From NCBI RefSeq assembly GCF_003515065.1, contig NZ_QXGH01000011.1, positions 186,001 through 250,000 on the forward strand: a DNA stretch of 64,000 nucleotides, written 5' to 3'. How positions within the stretch are numbered: the first letter of the stretch is position 1; each line of letters starts with the position of its first letter. Below are positions 54,375-62,919 of this stretch, in pieces. A program made the translations under genes and the position numbers. This stretch comes from Nocardioides immobilis. GTDB taxonomy: Bacteria; Actinomycetota; Actinomycetes; Propionibacteriales; Nocardioidaceae. Below the pieces are notes generated by a model. That model saw nothing but the letters and a program-made list of their open reading frames with translations, was not told the DNA's origin and made no database searches.

Positions 54375-56011
54375 GACGGCACCTCGGCTGCGGTCGGATC
54401 GCTGGACGCCAGTGCCGCGGCGACCTCGTCGACCCGCAGCCAGCCGGGCCCGAGCACCTTCGTCACCTGCGGCGCGAAGGCCGGCGACTCGGCGATGACG
54501 TCGCGGACCGTGCCGCTCGACACCACTTCGCCCTCGGCGAGCACGACCACCTCGTCGGCGACCTGGGCCACGAACTCGACGTCGTGGGTGGCGACCAGGA
54601 TGGTGCGCCCGTCGGCCGCGAGGCCGCGCAGGATCTCCGCGAGCGCGTGCTTGCCGGGGTAGTCCAGCCCGCGGGTCGGCTCGTCGAGCAGCAGCACCGG
54701 CGGACCGGCGGTGAGCACGATCGCGACCGCGAGCGCGAGCCGTTGGCCTTCCGAGAGGTCGCGCGGGTGACCGGCCGGGTCGATGCCAGGGGCCAGCCGC
54801 TCGAGGAGTCCGGCGCAGGTGCCGGGGGCGGCGGACGCCGTACGGTCCGCGGCCGCGCACTCCTCCGCCACCGTCTCCAGGTAGAGCAGGTCGGCGGGGC
54901 TCTGGGGCACCAGTCCGGTGGCCCGGCGCCGCGCGTCCGGCTTCAGCCGGTGCGGGTCCTTCCCCGCGACCCGGACCGTGCCACGGGTCGCGCTGTACCG
55001 CCCCTGGAGCGCCCACAGCAGCGTGGACTTGCCGGCACCGTTGCGCCCCATCAACGCCGTCACCGTCGCCGGTGTCAGGGACAGGTCGACGTCACGCAGC
55101 GCCGGCACCGACCCGTGGGTCACCAGCAAGCGTCGTACCTGAACTTCCGGCCCTGTTTCGGTCGATTCCGGGGCCGGAACTTCAGGTACGACGACCGGCG
55201 GCGGGCCGAGCCGCGCGCGCAGGTCAGCAGTACGACGACGCGCGTCCCGCACGGTGAGCGGGAGCGGCGACCAGCCGGCGAGCCGGCCGAGCTCGACCAG
55301 CGGCGGGGCGATCGGCGAGTCCACGAGCAGCTCGGCCGGGTCGCCGACCCGCAGCTGTCCGCCCGCGCCCAGCAGGCACAGCCGGTCCGCGAACGGGACC
55401 ACCCGCTCGAGCCGGTGCTCGGCCACGAGGACCGAGACCCCGAGGTCGTGGACCAGCCGGGTGAGGGTGGCGAGGACCTCCTCGGCTGCGGTCGGGTCGA
55501 GGGCGGACGTGGGCTCGTCGAGCACCAGCAGCCGCGGGTGGGTGGTCAGCACGGAGCCGATCGCGACGCGCTGCTGCTGACCGCCCGAGAGCGTCCGGAG
55601 GTCGCGATGCCGGAGATCGGCGATGCCGAGCAGGTCGAGGGTCTCCTCGACCCGTCGGCGCATCGTCGGCGCGGCCAGCCCGAGCTGCTCCATGCCGAAG
55701 GCGAGCTCCTCCTCGACCGTGTCCGTGACGAACCAGGCAGGGGGGTTCTGGCCGACGTAGCCGACGACGTGGGCCCGCTCCCGCGCCGGCCGGTCGAGCA
55801 CGCTCTCGCCGTCGATGACCACGTCGCCGGTGAGGGTGCCACCCGTGAACGCGGGCACCAGGCCGGCGACCACGCCGAGCAGCGTCGACTTGCCGACGCC
55901 GGTCGGCCCCGCGAGCAGCACGAGCTCGCCGTGGTCGATCGCCAGGTCGACGCGGTCGAGGACCGGCCGGTCGCCGTACCGGAAGGTGACCTCACGCAGC
56001 TCGAACATCAC
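54371..56011 (-). CDS. ECF transporter ATPase, fused A1-A2 domains
   Basis: A 546-residue protein with two ABC ATPase domains in tandem. Domain 1: Walker A G-P-T-G-V-G-K-S (35-42), signature L-S-G-G-Q-Q-Q-R, Walker B L-L-V-L-D-E-P-T-S-A-L-D. Domain 2: G-R-N-G-A-G-K-S, L-S-E-G-Q-R-L (altered signature), V-L-L-L-D-E-P-T-R-G-L-D. The fusion replaces separate EcfA1 and EcfA2. Energises uptake through the T and S subunits. GTG at 56011 overlaps the T stop; ATG 56008 is an alternative. Confidence 0.92.
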   Translation of the reverse strand: MMFELREVTFRYGDRPVLDRVDLAIDHGELVLLAGPTGVGKSTLLGVVAGLVPAFTGGTLTGDVVIDGESVLDRPARERAHVVGYVGQNPPAWFVTDTVEEELAFGMEQLGLAAPTMRRRVEETLDLLGIADLRHRDLRTLSGGQQQRVAIGSVLTTHPRLLVLDEPTSALDPTAAEEVLATLTRLVHDLGVSVLVAEHRLERVVPFADRLCLLGAGGQLRVGDPAELLVDSPIAPPLVELGRLAGWSPLPLTVRDARRRTADLRARLGPPPVVVPEVPAPESTETGPEVQVRRLLVTHGSVPALRDVDLSLTPATVTALMGRNGAGKSTLLWALQGRYSATRGTVRVAGKDPHRLKPDARRRATGLVPQSPADLLYLETVAEECAAADRTASAAPGTCAGLLERLAPGIDPAGHPRDLSEGQRLALAVAIVLTAGPPVLLLDEPTRGLDYPGKHALAEILRGLAADGRTILVATHDVEFVAQVADEVVVLAEGEVVSSGTVRDVIAESPAFAPQVTKVLGPGWLRVDEVAAALASSDPTAAEVPS

Positions 56012-57138
56012 GCAGCCACCTTCGCCGGCTCTTCGGCGGGCTCCGGCGCGACCGGCGCCCGGTTCCGCGCGGTCAGCGGCGGCGGCGCGACGAAGACCGG
56101 CGCGATGCCGACGAGGATCGCGACGACGGCGACGAGGCTCAGCTCCGGTACGGCGAGCACGCCCGGGTGCGCGACCAGCGGCTCACCGCGCTGCACCAGC
56201 CACAGACCGGCGCCGACGACCACGCCGGAGAGCGCGACGAGCACCTCGGTGGTGTGCCAGCGCTCGGGCCGGTAGCGGGTCCGCTGCACCCGGCGACCGG
56301 CGAGCACGAAGCCCGCCAGGGCAGCAACCAGACCGAGCGCGAGCATCGGCCAGGCGAGCAGCCGCGGCGCGGTGGAGTCGAGGAACGCATAGACGCCGAC
56401 GCAGATGCCGATCAGGCCGAGGATCATCAGCGCGCCGGTGCTGCGGCGCTGGCCCGCGGTCGCCGTACCGGCGCGGCCGTAGCCGCGGGCGTCCATGCCG
56501 GCCGCGAGCGACAGCGACCGCTCGAAGGCGTCCTCGAGGATCGGGACAAGAAGACGCCGCACACTGCGTACCCGATGACCCCGGCCCCGCTCGCCGCCCC
56601 GGAGCTGCTGCGCCGCGCGCACCCGCCGGGCGCTGTCGGCCAGCTGCGGGATGACCGTGATCGCCACGACCATCGCCGTACCGACCTCGTAGAGCGCGGG
56701 CGGCATCGACTTCATCAGCCGCTTCGGGTTGGCGAGCGCGTTGGCCGCGCCGACCGCGATGAGCAGCGTCGCGAGCCGCAGGCCCTCATAGATCGCGGCG
56801 AGCAGCTCCTCGCGGCTGAACGGGCCGAGCAGGCTGATGCCTGCGGCCCAGTCCGGCAGCGGGATCTCGGGCATCGAGAGCAGCACGTGGCCCGCGTCGT
56901 TGCCGCCCACCAGCACCCGGAACAGCACCCTGATCACCAGCACGACCAGGCCGAGCCAGAGGTAGAGCCGGAACGACCGCGCCCACGGCTGGTCGCCGCG
57001 GCAGGCGAACACGGTGATGGTCGCGACCGCCAGCAACAGCCCGAGGAGGTACGGGTTGGTCGTGCACGACGCGCCCACCGCGAGACCGACCGCCCAGCAC
57101 CACCAGGCGACCGGGTGGAGGTCACGCGGCAGTCTCAT
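56008..57138 (-). CDS. ECF transporter T (coupling) component
   Basis: A 376-residue membrane protein, longer than the usual ~260 because of extra C-terminal helices. The coupling helices carry the Ala-Arg-Gly motif in A-G-M-D-A-R-G-Y-G, diagnostic of EcfT, preceded by R-A-A-Q-Q-L-R-G. Connects S component movement to the ATPase. ATG 57138 overlaps the previous stop (ATGA). Confidence 0.92.
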   Translation of the reverse strand: MRLPRDLHPVAWWCWAVGLAVGASCTTNPYLLGLLLAVATITVFACRGDQPWARSFRLYLWLGLVVLVIRVLFRVLVGGNDAGHVLLSMPEIPLPDWAAGISLLGPFSREELLAAIYEGLRLATLLIAVGAANALANPKRLMKSMPPALYEVGTAMVVAITVIPQLADSARRVRAAQQLRGGERGRGHRVRSVRRLLVPILEDAFERSLSLAAGMDARGYGRAGTATAGQRRSTGALMILGLIGICVGVYAFLDSTAPRLLAWPMLALGLVAALAGFVLAGRRVQRTRYRPERWHTTEVLVALSGVVVGAGLWLVQRGEPLVAHPGVLAVPELSLVAVVAILVGIAPVFVAPPPLTARNRAPVAPEPAEEPAKVAA

Positions 57139-58040
57139 TCCGGGCGCCTGCGCAACAGGGTCACCAGCGCCGCGGCACCGAGCACGAGTACGGCGAGCCC
57201 CAGCCCGATCCACGTGGGGAGGGCCCCGCCGTCGTCGGCTGAGGCGTCGGTGCCGAGGTCGCTCTCCGGCGGTCCCGCGGTGATCTCGCCGGCACCGGGC
57301 ACGGCGCTGCTCGACGTCGCGGACGCCGACGGGTCGTCGCGCTCACGGTCGCGGCGCTTCTTCCCCTCCCCCGGCGACTTCGCGTCGGTCGGGCTCGCGG
57401 TGGCCTCGGACGTGTCCGTCGGCGCGGACGTGGTCACGGTGCCGGCGGTGGACTGGCCACCACCGTCATCGCTCTGCCCGCCACCTCCGTTGTTGTTGCC
57501 GCCGCCGTTGCCGTCATTGCCCCCGTTGCCGCCGTCGTCGGTCGGCTCCGGGTCCGACCGGGTCGGGCTGGCGTCGGGCGGGGCGGCGTTGTCCTGGCCC
57601 TGGTGCCAGGCGAAGGCGACGAAGCCCCCGTCGGGTACCTCGAGCACGTTGACCCCGCTGGTCGCATAGGACCACCGGCCGGACTCGCCGTCGGACCACC
57701 ACAGGCTCCAGTACGCCGTCGCTGGCGGGGTGCGGACGCACGGGCTGTCGGCCGGCTTCCCCGACACCCGGCACACGAACCCCGGGTCCTGCTGGGCGAA
57801 GACCAGCGGGTAGCCCGTGTCGTCGAAGACCTCCGACGCGGACTTGCCCGCACCGTCAGGGTCGCAGGCGGCAGTGACGCCGCCGCCCAGCTCGTTGAAG
57901 TCGACGATGACCGTGACACCGGTGTCGCCGCTGCACGCGGGCGCCGCTGCGAAGGCCGTGGCCTCGCCGGCCGGAACCACGACGCCGGCCACCGCAGCCA
58001 CGAGGACTGCGGTAGCCGCCGAGAGCGTCGTACGGATCAT
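57135..58040 (-). CDS. Membrane-anchored DUF4430-like (transcobalamin beta-domain-like) protein
   Basis: A 301-residue protein. Signal peptide to ~33; residues 40-147 resemble DUF4430, the C-terminal beta domain of animal transcobalamin and intrinsic factor: T-V-I-V-D-F, S-A-S-E-V-F-D-D-T-G-Y, and A-Y-W-S-L-W-W-S-D-G-E followed by a Y-A-T-S-G-V segment. Cysteines C36/C59 and C90/C101 could form disulfides. A Gly/Asn/Asp/Thr linker (~150-265) leads to a C-terminal membrane helix (~272-293) and R-R-R. It would hold one side of the corrin at the cell surface. It starts 6 nt after the barrel-protein gene. Confidence 0.78.
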   Translation of the reverse strand: MIRTTLSAATAVLVAAVAGVVVPAGEATAFAAAPACSGDTGVTVIVDFNELGGGVTAACDPDGAGKSASEVFDDTGYPLVFAQQDPGFVCRVSGKPADSPCVRTPPATAYWSLWWSDGESGRWSYATSGVNVLEVPDGGFVAFAWHQGQDNAAPPDASPTRSDPEPTDDGGNGGNDGNGGGNNNGGGGQSDDGGGQSTAGTVTTSAPTDTSEATASPTDAKSPGEGKKRRDRERDDPSASATSSSAVPGAGEITAGPPESDLGTDASADDGGALPTWIGLGLAVLVLGAAALVTLLRRRPE

Positions 58041-58046
58041 CGCCGA

Positions 58047-59651
58047 TCAGCCCACGCGGTACGACGCGCGGCCGACCCGGTCCACGAACTGGCCGACCAC
58101 CTTGAGCTGGTGGCGTCCGGTCGCGCGGGGAGCGCGGAAGACAGCAACGAAGCGGCCACGGGTCGTGGCCCTGCCTCGCTCGACCACGTCACCGTCCTGA
58201 CGGACGACCACCCTCTCTCCCGACCAGAGCCCGGTGACGACGACGCGCTGCTCTCCGCCGCGGGCGACCCTTGCGCGACGGACGAAGTCAAGATCCTTGG
58301 CGGCCAGAGCGACCCACTCGGCGCCGACGGAGTTGTCAGCGCTGTCGACCGCCAGCGGCACGAACCCGGTGCGGTTCGGCACCCGGACCAGAGCGACGAC
58401 CCGGCCGTCCGCGTCGCCGACCACGCGGTCGGTGAACCGGCCGACACCGGCACAGCCCGGCTCGCCGTGGGCGAGCCCGGTCACGCGGATCCGAGCCTTG
58501 CCGCCTCCGTTGAGGAAGGGCCGCGCGCTGAACGAGAGGGACTCTTCGCTCTCGGGTGCGGCGAGGAGGGCGGGGATCGCTTGCGACACGACGCGCGCCG
58601 CCTTGGCGCGGTCCACGATGCCGCCGTCGAAGGCGGCCCTGAGCTCCGCGCCGTCGTAGGCGACGGCACCGATCTCCGGCTTCGCCGCGCCGTCGCAGCG
58701 GGTGCCGTTGAACTGGAGGCTGCGCAGCCATGCCGCCGCCTTCTCCGCCGGCTCGTGCTGCTCCGCGGCGAGAAGGGCGTTGCCCGCCAGACCGGTGCTG
58801 TTCGCGTTCGGTCCGATCCGGTCGCCGTCGTCGAACGATCCGTTCGGGCGCTGCTCGGCCACGAGCCACGCCACGGCGTCCTCGAGGGCAGCGGCGATCC
58901 CGGTGTCCGATGCCGCGAGCGGCTCCAGCGTGACCACCGCGAGCGCCGTCGCATCCACGTTGGACACCGAGCTCGCGTCGTCGGCGCATCCGGCGTCGGT
59001 CGCCGGATCCGGCGTGTTGGGGTCACCGTCGGGGGTGCGCGTGAAGTCGAGACGGAACCCGCCCGACGCGCACTGCTGGTCCAGAAGGAAGTCGACGACA
59101 GCGGGCGCCTCGAGGCTGCCGTGGTCGGTGAGGGCACGGGCGGCGAAGATCTGGCCGAACACGTTGGCGTAGTCGCCGTACAGGGAGACGTCCTCGATGC
59201 GGCCGGACTCCTGCACGGTCCCCTCGACCCGGGTGACGAGGTCGTCCCCACCGAACGCGGTGGGGTCCTCGCCGACGGCAGCCGCGTAGGCAGCGGCCTT
59301 CGCGGCCGGGCCGGCGTAGGTGCTGCCCGTGTCACCGAAGCTCTCGCCGGTGACGTAGTCCCCGATGTGCGACGCAAGCGCGTCGGTAAGGGCGTCGACG
59401 TCTGCCTGGTGTCCCGGGACGGCCTTCAGCGCGAGCGCGACGTCGATCGAGGCGCCCCAACCGAAACCGCCGAAGCCGGTCAGAGCCGCTTCCTCGTCGG
59501 CGAGCCACTCGGCGGCGAGGGCAGCGGGCGCGGGATCTGCTTCGCCGTGCGCGTGGGAGGCGGGCGTCGGCCCACCGAGGACCAGGCCGGAGGCCATGAG
59601 CGAGCCGCCGAGCACGGCCGTCCCGAATCGGCGAGGGGTGGAGCTGGACAT
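58047..59651 (-). CDS. Secreted alpha-barrel protein, transcobalamin/intrinsic factor alpha-domain-like
   Basis: A 534-residue secreted protein. Signal peptide (~1-36, H-A-H-G start of mature part); residues ~40-345 form repeated helix pairs of the prenyltransferase/squalene-oxidase repeat type, with S-N-V-D-A-T-A-L-A-V-V, Q-R-P-N-G-S-F-D-D-G and N-S-T-G-L-A-G-N-A-L, the same alpha6/alpha6 barrel as the N-terminal domain of animal B12 carriers. The C-terminal ~170 residues are Ig-like. No terpene-cyclase DxDD acid is present. Directly behind a cobalamin riboswitch, so a B12-binding role is inferred. Confidence 0.78.
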   Translation of the reverse strand: MSSSTPRRFGTAVLGGSLMASGLVLGGPTPASHAHGEADPAPAALAAEWLADEEAALTGFGGFGWGASIDVALALKAVPGHQADVDALTDALASHIGDYVTGESFGDTGSTYAGPAAKAAAYAAAVGEDPTAFGGDDLVTRVEGTVQESGRIEDVSLYGDYANVFGQIFAARALTDHGSLEAPAVVDFLLDQQCASGGFRLDFTRTPDGDPNTPDPATDAGCADDASSVSNVDATALAVVTLEPLAASDTGIAAALEDAVAWLVAEQRPNGSFDDGDRIGPNANSTGLAGNALLAAEQHEPAEKAAAWLRSLQFNGTRCDGAAKPEIGAVAYDGAELRAAFDGGIVDRAKAARVVSQAIPALLAAPESEESLSFSARPFLNGGGKARIRVTGLAHGEPGCAGVGRFTDRVVGDADGRVVALVRVPNRTGFVPLAVDSADNSVGAEWVALAAKDLDFVRRARVARGGEQRVVVTGLWSGERVVVRQDGDVVERGRATTRGRFVAVFRAPRATGRHQLKVVGQFVDRVGRASYRVG

Positions 59652-59717
59652 GTTTTCCTTCCCGCTGCAGCACGGGTAGGAACCGTCGTCGGCCCGACCC
59701 GCTGCACTCCGCGACAG

Positions 59718-59825
59718 CGTGGCGTCAGGACGCGCCGCGACAGGTGCTCCGGCTCGCCGTACTCCCGAAAGTGCGGCCTACGGTTGCGGGTCAGCGCCGG
59801 ACTCGGACCGGCTTCCCCCGCCACG
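59718..59825 (-). ncRNA. Cobalamin riboswitch aptamer
   Basis: Read on the minus strand, bases 59819-59825 (CGTGGCG) pair with 59718-59724 (CGCCACG) to close the P1 stem. Between them lie the conserved GGGGAAGCCGG, GTCCGGCGCTGACCCGCAAC and CGTAGG core elements and the B12 box as GAGCCGGAGCACCTGTCGC (59737-59755). This is the standard cobalamin aptamer order. Downstream, GCAGCGGGT can pair with ACCCGTGCTGC close to the GGGAAGGA ribosome-binding site of the barrel gene, suggesting translational control. Bases 59826-59948 should hold the promoter; TTACGCT is a possible -10 but weakly supported. Confidence 0.9.
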
Positions 59826-59948
59826 GGCGTATTGGATTGGTCCCCGCAGCGTAATCCCGCTCGGCGAGAACCTCACCATCCAGCCGAACGTCGGACCGGA
59901 TCGTGGCACCTCGCCCGCTGCTCTCGGGACCCGCTCGTCCTCGCCGGT

Positions 59949-60323
59949 CTACGCGTCCGCCTCCGGCTCGACGAAGAAGGCAAGCCACTTGATGCCCTCG
60001 TCGTCACGCAGCCAGATCTCCGTGGCGCGGACCCGATCGCCGGGTTGGATGTCCGGCGCCACGTCGCCGGCGAAGAGCGGACGTCCGCAGTTGTCGTCCT
60101 CGCGCTCGAAACAGATCACGTTCGGTTCGGGACCGGATTCGTCGAAGTACGTCTCGACGGGAGCCTCGAACGAGTCGCCGATCTCGAGGCCGGGGTCGCC
60201 GGCGGCGCTCAGCCGTGGGACGACAGCCATGAGCGCCGCTCCGAGCAGGAAGGCGACGACAAGGGGAAAAGTACGGTGACTGACCACGCGGGCCAGCGCG
60301 CTCCGACGGCTCAGGTCGGTCAC
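59949..60323 (-). CDS. Single-span membrane protein, unknown
   Basis: A 124-residue protein with a short basic lead (S-R-R-S-A-L-A-R), one membrane helix (~23-40) and an acidic extracytoplasmic domain with two cysteines (I-C-F-E and N-C-G-R), plausible as a disulfide. GTG 60323 was chosen because it overlaps the upstream stop as GTGA; GTG 60338 is also possible. Function unknown. Confidence 0.65.
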   Translation of the reverse strand: MTDLSRRSALARVVSHRTFPLVVAFLLGAALMAVVPRLSAAGDPGLEIGDSFEAPVETYFDESGPEPNVICFEREDDNCGRPLFAGDVAPDIQPGDRVRATEIWLRDDEGIKWLAFFVEPEADA

Positions 60324-61309
60324 CCCCACTTCAACCACGCCGCGAGCGCGTAAGCGCGGGTGCCGGGCCGGTCAACGCGGACCAGGGAGGTGGCGATGGC
60401 TCCACGCCGGTCCTCGTGCGGGGCGCCCGGGCCGGTCCACTTCGCGCCGAAGTACTGGAACGCCGGCGAGTGCCACGGGGACAATTCCTCGGGACAGATC
60501 TCGTTGGTCACCGAGTAACTGGTGCCGGTGCGTGACGAGGTGACCGACGTCGTAGTGCTTCGGCAGGAGTCCTCGATCGCGCGCGTCTCACCGGGAGACC
60601 ACTCGACCGCATGCGCCGCACTGTCCTCGTACTCGGCGCGAACTCCAACGCCCTGCAGGTAGTCACAGCATGTTCCGCCCTCCTCCTCCCAACCCGTGGC
60701 CTGCATCCGGTTCGAGATCAACCAGAGCTTCTGGTTGAGGAAGTCCATGCGCCGATAGTTGCAGTTGTAGTTGTACTTCGTGCCGTCGCCAGGCTCGTGC
60801 TCGAGCGTCCAGCAGCGGGTGTCCAGGAAGTCACTCCTGGCGGCCGTTCGGCGTCCGTCGCGCGGCGCCGCCACCTCCCGCGACCGCAAGGTCGCCGACG
60901 TCACGCACCCGCGCGGGTCGATGGCCTTCGCGAACTCGCAGGCTTCCTCGCGGCTGAAGTGGCCACTGGCGAGCGTCATCTCGAACACCGTGGGATCGAG
61001 GCTGCGCCGACTCCGGGGCGACGGCTCGACCGAGAGGCGCGCCGTTGCCGACTTGCCGCGCTGCGTGACCGTCACCGGCGGAGCGTCAGGGCCGTACGTC
61101 GTGACCGTTGACTCACCGACCCGCACCGTCTGGACCACGACGCCCGACTTCGTGACGCGGACCGATCGTTCGGCGCGCTGCGGCACCGGAGACCCCTCGC
61201 CCCGGCCTTCGTCGTCCGCCTGACTTCCCGGCGCCGGCGCGACCGCCAGCACGAGGATGCCCGCGCTCACAGCCACGCAGAACCTGCCGAACCGCGTCTG
61301 AACTCCCAT
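60320..61309 (-). CDS. Secreted cysteine-containing protein, unknown
   Basis: A 329-residue protein with a signal peptide (~1-32). The N-terminal half has repeated beta strands (S-G-V-V-V-Q-T-V-R-V); the rest contains several cysteines (C-E-F-A-K, D-P-R-G-C, T-R-C-W, Y-N-C-N-Y, G-T-C-C-D-Y, D-S-C-R, E-I-C-P) that suggest disulfides. Good ribosome-binding site GGGAGG before ATG 61309. I recognise no family. Coupled to the membrane gene that follows. Confidence 0.72.
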   Translation of the reverse strand: MGVQTRFGRFCVAVSAGILVLAVAPAPGSQADDEGRGEGSPVPQRAERSVRVTKSGVVVQTVRVGESTVTTYGPDAPPVTVTQRGKSATARLSVEPSPRSRRSLDPTVFEMTLASGHFSREEACEFAKAIDPRGCVTSATLRSREVAAPRDGRRTAARSDFLDTRCWTLEHEPGDGTKYNYNCNYRRMDFLNQKLWLISNRMQATGWEEEGGTCCDYLQGVGVRAEYEDSAAHAVEWSPGETRAIEDSCRSTTTSVTSSRTGTSYSVTNEICPEELSPWHSPAFQYFGAKWTGPGAPHEDRRGAIATSLVRVDRPGTRAYALAAWLKWG

Positions 61310-61345
61310 GGTGACCTCCCGGAAACGCTCCGGCGGTCCCAATAT

Positions 61346-61360
61346 GAACCGCTATGGTTC
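61346..61360. promoter_or_regulatory. Operator-like inverted repeat upstream of the secreted protein gene
   Basis: GAACC-GCTAT-GGTTC, with another GAAC at 61367-61370, lies ~37 bp upstream of the secreted-protein start, in an AT-richer patch (CAATTTGAAC). This is a likely promoter/operator region; the regulator is not identified. Confidence 0.45.
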
Positions 61361-61425
61361 CAATTTGAACGTGGCACGCGCAGATGTCAACACCCCGGGA
61401 CACGGCCGCGGAGCGAAGTTCAGGC

Positions 61426-62919
61426 TCAGGTGAGCTTCTCGAGGATCAGCTCGCGCACCCGGCCGGCGTCGGCCTGACCGCGCATCTCCTTCATGACCGC
61501 GCCGATGAGGGCGCCGGCGGCGGCGACCTTGCCCTCGCGGATCTTGTCGGCCACGTCGGGGTTGGCGGCGATGGCGTTGTCGACGGCGGTCGACAGCGCG
61601 CCCTCGTCGGAGACCACGGCGAGGCCGCGTTTCTCGACGATCTCGGCAGGGGTGCCCTCGCCGGCGTACAGGCCCTCGAACACCTTGCGCGCGAGCTTGT
61701 CGTTGATCGTCCCGGCCTGGACCAGCTGCTGCACGGCGGCGACGTCGGCCGGCGTCACCCCGAGCTGGTCGATCGCGGTGTCGGTGTCGTTGGCCCGCCG
61801 GGCGAGCTCGCCCAGCCACCACTTGCGCGCCGTCTGGGGCGTCGCCCCGGCGGCGATGGTCTCCTCCACCAGCGCCAGCGCGCCGGCACCGACGGTGTCG
61901 CGCATCTCCAGGTCCGAGAAGCCCCAGTCCGCCTGCAGCCGGGCGCGCTTGGCCGTCGGGTTCTCCGGCAGCGTGCCGCGGAGCTCCTCGACCCACTCGC
62001 GCGACGGCGCGACCGGCACCAGGTCGGGCTCGGGGAAGTACCGGTAGTCCTCGGCGTCGGACTTCTCCCGACCCGACGTCGTGACGCCGGTGTCCTCGTG
62101 CCAGTGCCGGGTCTCCTGGAGGATCTTCTCCCCCGCGCCCAGCACCGCGGCGTGCCGCGACATCTCGTAGCGCACCGCGCGCTCGACCGAGCGCAGCGAG
62201 TTGACGTTCTTCGTCTCCGTCCGGGTGCCGAGGACGTCGGTGCCCTTGGGCGCGAGCGACAGGTTGACGTCGGCGCGGATCGAGCCCTGCTCCATCCGGG
62301 CGTCCGAGACGCCGAGCGCGACGATCAGGTCGCGCAGCTGGGCGACGTAGGCGCGCGCCACCTCCGGCGCCTTCGCGCCGGCGCCGGTGATCGGCCTGGT
62401 CACGATCTCGATGAGGGGGATGCCGGCCCGGTTGTAGTCGACGAGCGAGTAGTCCGCGCCGTGGATCCGGCCGGTCGCGCCACCGACGTGCAGCGACTTG
62501 CCCGTGTCCTCCTCCATGTGGGCGCGCTCGATCTCGACCCGGTGGGTCTCCCCGTCCACCTCGACGTCCATGAAGCCGTCGAAGCAGATCGGCTCGTCGT
62601 ACTGCGACGTCTGGAAGTTCTTCGGCATGTCCGGGTAGAAGTAGTTCTTCCGCGCGAACCGGCACCACTCCGCGATCTCGCAGTTGAGCGCCAGCCCGAT
62701 CCGGATCGCCGACTCCACCGCCTTGCCGTTGACGACCGGCATCGAGCCGGGCAGGCCCAGGCAGGTCGGGCACACCTGGGTGTTCGGGTCGGCGCCGAAC
62801 TCCGTCGGGCAGCCGCAGAACATCTTGGTGACGGTGTTGAGCTCGACGTGGACCTCGAGGCCCAGCGCCGGGTCGTACGACGCCAGCACGTCGTCGAACG
62901 GGACCAGCGTGTCGGTCAT
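61426..62919 (-). CDS. gatB: Asp-tRNA(Asn)/Glu-tRNA(Gln) amidotransferase subunit B
   Basis: A 497-residue subunit that binds misacylated tRNA and activates its acyl group with ATP. The zinc site is C35, C37, C50 and C53 (F-C-G-C, V-C-P-T-C). [15 protein letters not shown] and the K-N-V-N-S motif are GatB signatures; the C-terminal ~130 residues form the YqeY-like tRNA-binding domain. ATG 62919 overlaps the gatA stop (ATGA). Standard length. Confidence 0.97.
   Translation of the reverse strand: MTDTLVPFDDVLASYDPALGLEVHVELNTVTKMFCGCPTEFGADPNTQVCPTCLGLPGSMPVVNGKAVESAIRIGLALNCEIAEWCRFARKNYFYPDMPKNFQTSQYDEPICFDGFMDVEVDGETHRVEIERAHMEEDTGKSLHVGGATGRIHGADYSLVDYNRAGIPLIEIVTRPITGAGAKAPEVARAYVAQLRDLIVALGVSDARMEQGSIRADVNLSLAPKGTDVLGTRTETKNVNSLRSVERAVRYEMSRHAAVLGAGEKILQETRHWHEDTGVTTSGREKSDAEDYRYFPEPDLVPVAPSREWVEELRGTLPENPTAKRARLQADWGFSDLEMRDTVGAGALALVEETIAAGATPQTARKWWLGELARRANDTDTAIDQLGVTPADVAAVQQLVQAGTINDKLARKVFEGLYAGEGTPAEIVEKRGLAVVSDEGALSTAVDNAIAANPDVADKIREGKVAAAGALIGAVMKEMRGQADAGRVRELILEKLT

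Noticed and set aside
53526..57138. ECF genes considered as a cobalt (CbiMNQO-type) transporter
   Set aside because: The S component lacks the CbiM M-H-I start and no CbiN is present; the neighbouring transcobalamin-like pair points to a corrinoid instead.
58047..59651. Terpene cyclase/squalene-hopene cyclase
   Set aside because: The helical repeats are similar, but the protein has a signal peptide, no DxDD catalytic acid and a cobalamin riboswitch upstream.
57603..60353. 900-residue plus-strand open frame opposite the B12 operon
   Set aside because: It runs straight across the riboswitch and two genes with signal peptides and shows no domain motif; a shadow frame.
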